DNA of 64,000 nucleotides from Limnephilus marmoratus (Eukaryota > Arthropoda > Insecta > Trichoptera > Limnephilidae). Each line of letters starts with the position of its first letter. Within the stretch, counting starts at the first letter, position 1. Both the position numbers and the translations under genes were made by a program. The notes beneath the pieces are model-generated. The model searched no databases, was not told the origin of the DNA, and worked only from the letters and a program-made list of their open reading frames with translations. Below are positions 62,589 to 64,000 of the stretch, piece by piece. Where the stretch lies: positions 20,925,450 through 20,989,449 of the forward strand of contig OU862927.1 in assembly GCA_917880885.1 (NCBI GenBank), given 5' to 3'.

Positions 62589-63123
62589 GTGCCTCCGTTC
62601 ACGGAGATACTTACAAGATGCTCGATCCTCGTGCGCGTATCATATGCGCCGATCGTAAGTACCCCCCGTACGATTTTGCTGGTGCCCTTTCACGGCGCTA
62701 CGCGGTGGCTGTCGGTTTCCAATCAGTATCACGATATCGACAGTGCTGATCGCACGCAACGCTCGCATCATTTGTGTCTGATACTTATTCGTTTGACATT
62801 TGACAGAAATGGCGTCGGAACATGAAAGTAATGTTAGATTTGTTCTGGAAGTGGAAAGAATGCATGTTTACATAACTATACTTTACCAGAATACGTAAGA
62901 AACGATTTGGTGGAGAAGGCATGGATTGATGTTGGAAAAAAAGTCATATGACATCGCATGACAGCGCGTTCACTCCACGGCTGCACGTGAAAAATGATCA
63001 AGTTCAGTACATTTCGGATAGCGCCGTGTACGGAAACTAGCATTAAAAAGTGGTATATCAGCAGGGTACTTGTGGTTTTGTCACAATTACGTAGATTGTA
63101 AGTATCTCCATGAACGGAGGGCC
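62589..63123 (+). mobile_element. Harbinger-like element, 535 bp, with TTA target duplication
   Basis: Terminal inverted repeats GTGCCTCCGTTCACGGAGAT (62589) and its counterpart (reverse complement of 63097-63123, GGCCCTCCGTTCATGGAGAT) match over about 28 bases with a few differences. TTA flanks both sides (62586-62588, 63124-63126), the 3 bp target duplication of PIF/Harbinger elements. The interior carries a broken MADF domain, a partner protein encoded by many Harbinger elements. The transposase is absent, so this is a deletion derivative. Each terminus also contains an internal palindrome (CTCCGT..ACGGAG). Confidence 0.7.
62809..62950 (+). pseudogene. MADF-domain protein, N-terminal remnant
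   Basis: The ATG at 62809 opens 'MASEHESNVRFVLEVERM', then one missing base shifts the frame, which continues 'CLHNYTLPEYVRNDLVEKAW' and 'IDVGKKV' to a stop at about 62948. F-x-L-x-V-E, L-x-x-Y, E-K-A-W and the following G-K-x-V fit the first half of a MADF (Myb/SANT-like DNA-binding) domain. The rest of the protein is lost. In Harbinger elements such a protein helps the transposase enter the nucleus and bind the ends. A host MADF pseudogene is the less likely alternative given its position inside inverted repeats. Confidence 0.6.
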
Positions 63124-63126
63124 TTA

Positions 63127-64000
63127 TACAACGAGTTTCCGGACATCGTGTACCTATTCATAGAAAAATATTAGCGAATTTTTGTTGGAAATTAATTTGG
63201 TTACGTTGATTGTCGAGATTTACAACATAGTCAGCAATTCCAACCTTTTCAGAAATGCCCCAATCTTCAGGTTGTCAAAGACTCATTTGCTTTTTAATTG
63301 CTTATTACCACTTTGCACACCGTAAAAAATAAAATAATATTAGTTTAGGTAAGAGAGGTTTCGCACGAGAAATGAAAAGAATTTAATATTTTCCTCTTTT
63401 CCTCTTTTCATGGAAATGTTCAAGTTTCATTTTATTTCTGCGGAGCTTTTCTGCAATGAATTGCGATACATTTTTTAAAAGCCCTCAGTGGGGAAGATTT
63501 ATGTTCGAAAAAATCAGCCTGATGGATTTTTGGATTCGTCGAAATTGTCAAATAGAAGTGAATTCAAGGTGTGGGAATGATTAGCGAAAAAACGTACATT
63601 TTCCAATGAATTTTTATTTTACATATTCAAATAGCTCTTTTTTTGTAAAACGTGTAGGATTCGGTACACATTTTAACCAAAGATCCATTCAAAGTAAAAA
63701 ATGTATGGGTTGTTTGTAAGGCTCTTACAAAATGTGTTTGGTAAAGAAAATGGAGAGACCAGAAAAAACTTGGGAATTGAGTGTAGTACCTACTTACGAA
63801 AAGCTCTTTTTAGTGACATTTATTAAAGGAGCAAAATCGACCTTAATCACCTTGGTCCGGACAAATAAGTTTCAGGGTTCGATAGTTGGAATGCGTAAAT
63901 GCGTTGTTTGTACCTTCCGTACTTTACCGGGTAAGGAACAGAATAAAAATAAAACTAAATATTTTTTATTAATTTTCTTTACACCAAAGTTTATAAATTA
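63127..64000. other. Non-coding, no feature seen
   Basis: AT-rich sequence with no recognisable frame, RNA gene or repeat beyond the inverted segment at 63124-63150 noted above. Confidence 0.5.

Noticed and set aside
62474..62749. Host gene from the 91-codon plus-strand frame
   Set aside because: It crosses the Harbinger-like left terminus, shows no motif, and overlaps another frame of similar length.

Overview
The window is an AT-rich, repeat-dominated stretch of an arthropod nuclear genome, most likely an insect. I infer this from the mix of elements: I-type and Jockey-type LINEs, a Mag-like Ty3/gypsy element primed by a serine-type tRNA, a Penelope-like fragment, insect-style Helitron ends, tRNA-derived SINEs and a Harbinger/MADF remnant. 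I found no intact host gene. Most long open frames are either by-products of a satellite or broken transposon genes. The species cannot be named from the sequence alone.

Layout. 1-3855 is low-complexity unique sequence with a Helitron-like 5' end (minus strand, about 790-1061) and a tRNA-like SINE head (minus, about 2440-2516). 3856-44870 is one very large satellite array of 156-182 bp modules in 5-module higher-order units of about 0.83 kb. The array also contains a 10.3-11.7 kb tandem segmental duplication (10744-22466 and 22467-32800). Each of those copies carries the same 1.85 kb insertion (14596-16444 and 26624-28473) with a degenerate transposon-type gene. A full-length but decayed 5.5 kb I-type LINE (36693-42214) sits in the array and has a 12 bp target-site duplication. 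The two array edges carry the same ~155 bp sequence in direct orientation (3856-4014 and 45041-45192), and the right copy is part of a foldback structure.

45.2-64 kb is a graveyard of nested elements: two copies of a MITE-like repeat (45896-46213, 48186-48557), a Jockey-like LINE (minus, 46778-48180), a LINE 3' remnant (plus, 48861-49254), and a 6.4 kb Mag-like Ty3/gypsy element (minus, 49337-55746). The gypsy element has gag, protease, RT, RNase H and integrase remnants, is interrupted by a 5'-truncated LINE (53129-54235), and has a truncated 3' LTR. Then come a Helitron-like element with an internal inverted array (57582-58944), a Penelope-like GIY-YIG fragment with a hammerhead-like motif (59701-60323, minus), a Jockey-like LINE fragment split by a SINE (60440-61483), and a 535 bp Harbinger-like element with TTA target duplications and a broken MADF domain (62589-63123).

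Functionally the region looks like heterochromatin, possibly pericentromeric or another satellite block, built by satellite amplification, segmental duplication and repeated transposon insertion. No gene here appears able to make a complete working product.
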